Below, piece after piece: positions 5,653-6,062 of a stretch of 6,062 bases of DNA (position 1 is its first letter; each line of letters opens with the position of its first letter). This DNA comes from UBA8437 sp003445035. GTDB lineage: Bacteria; Planctomycetota; Planctomycetia; Planctomycetales; Planctomycetaceae. The stretch covers positions 1 through 6,062 of the forward strand of contig CALCHI010000368.1 in the NCBI GenBank assembly GCA_937901285.1. The letters run 5' to 3'. The position numbers and the translations under genes were made by a program. The notes under the pieces were generated by a model. That model was not told where the DNA came from and ran no database searches. It worked only from the letters and a program-made list of their open reading frames with translations.

Positions 5653-6062
5653 ATGCCCCGCCGCGTCTCTCTCGCCCGACTCTTGATCGTGCCGCTTCTG
5701 CTGGCACTGGGCGGCTGCCTGTCTGGACCACGGGAGCTGAAATATCTCGACGACGCCGACCTGGCCCACTACCGCGACGTTGCCACGCGAATTGTTGACC
5801 TCACCGAAGACGACGCGACCCGGAACGAGCGATCCCGGCGAGCGGAAATGGCGGCCGAGCCGCGTCGATTGAGCCAGCCGGGTGAACAGGAGATCTGGGA
5901 TCTGACCCTGCAGGAGACGATGAAACTGGGGCTGAAGAACAGCGAGATCATTCGCGAGAGCGGCACGTTTCTGTCGCCCAACAACCGGTTGCTGGCCAAC
6001 CCCGAGTTCACCGCCAGCGTGTTCAACCCGGCCATCCAGGAAACCAACGTGCAGTTCGGCCA
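5653..6062 (+). CDS. TolC-like outer-membrane efflux lipoprotein, N-terminal part
   Basis: From the ATG at 5653, 136 codons plus two bases run open to the window edge, so most of the protein is missing. Residues 1-22 form a lipoprotein signal: basic MPRR, a hydrophobic core (LARLLIVPLLLALG) and the lipobox LGGC with Cys22 as the lipidation site. A charged, probably flexible stretch follows (about 25-80). Then comes LTLQETMKLGLKNSEIIRESG (starting at 85), the usual first helix of TolC/OEP proteins (pattern LTLxEAxxLALxNs), and FNPAIQETNVQFG (124-136), a segment I associate with planctomycete TolC family proteins. TolC proteins form trimeric outer-membrane channels that dock to HlyD-type adaptors; such an adaptor is encoded divergently next door. 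An in-frame ATG at 5596 (and GTG at 5593) would add 19-20 residues. The start at 5653 is preferred because it gives a normal-length signal peptide. No Shine-Dalgarno site is clear at either start. Confidence 0.8.
   Translation, partial: MPRRVSLARLLIVPLLLALGGCLSGPRELKYLDDADLAHYRDVATRIVDLTEDDATRNERSRRAEMAAEPRRLSQPGEQEIWDLTLQETMKLGLKNSEIIRESGTFLSPNNRLLANPEFTASVFNPAIQETNVQFG

Noticed and set aside
5325..5798. Plus-strand frame reading the tandem repeat as Pro-Gln-Pro-Lys
   Set aside because: It overlaps the TolC-like gene in a different frame, and that gene's signal peptide and TolC motifs are clear. The Pro-rich run comes only from the 12-bp repeat.

Overview
The window is GC-rich bacterial DNA carrying five genes, two of them cut by the window edges. 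The combination of a short SecA-like ATPase, a GAF-domain HlyD-type adaptor, a TolC-like lipoprotein and tandem DUF3467 proteins suggests a planctomycete (phylum Planctomycetota) chromosome. Weak or absent Shine-Dalgarno sequences before most starts fit this. The assignment is inferred from gene content and protein style, not from a marker gene.

Layout. Positions 1-1047 hold a minus-strand pair. The first gene (1047 to 631) encodes a single DUF3467 domain behind an acidic tail. The second (577 to beyond the left edge) encodes two further DUF3467-like domains in one chain. Positions 1048-1290 form a divergent control region with a candidate promoter facing each way. Positions 1291-3219 (+) encode a 642-residue SecA-like motor that keeps both nucleotide-binding folds and the preprotein-crosslinking domain but stops inside the helical scaffold. 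It therefore lacks the helical wing, the two-helix finger and the zinc-binding tail. Only 30 bases later lies the end of the convergent gene 5295-3250 (-), which encodes a cytoplasmic double-GAF sensor joined through one membrane helix to a HlyD/biotinyl-lipoyl periplasmic adaptor. A 357-base divergent spacer (5296-5652) holds a 12-bp tandem repeat, a 9-bp-phased TAACG series and small hairpins. From 5653 (+) to the right edge runs the start of a TolC-like outer-membrane efflux lipoprotein.

How the genes may work together. The GAF-HlyD adaptor and the TolC-like channel are the inner-to-outer envelope parts of a tripartite export system, and they share a divergent control region. No ABC or RND pump is visible. 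The nearest energy-coupling protein is the reduced SecA, which leads to the hypothesis that it drives a non-canonical envelope export machine with a ligand-sensing adaptor. This is inference from adjacency: the SecA gene is convergent with the adaptor gene and not in an operon with it. The DUF3467 pair is divergent from secA and has no known function. No RNA genes, insertion sequences or CRISPR arrays were seen.
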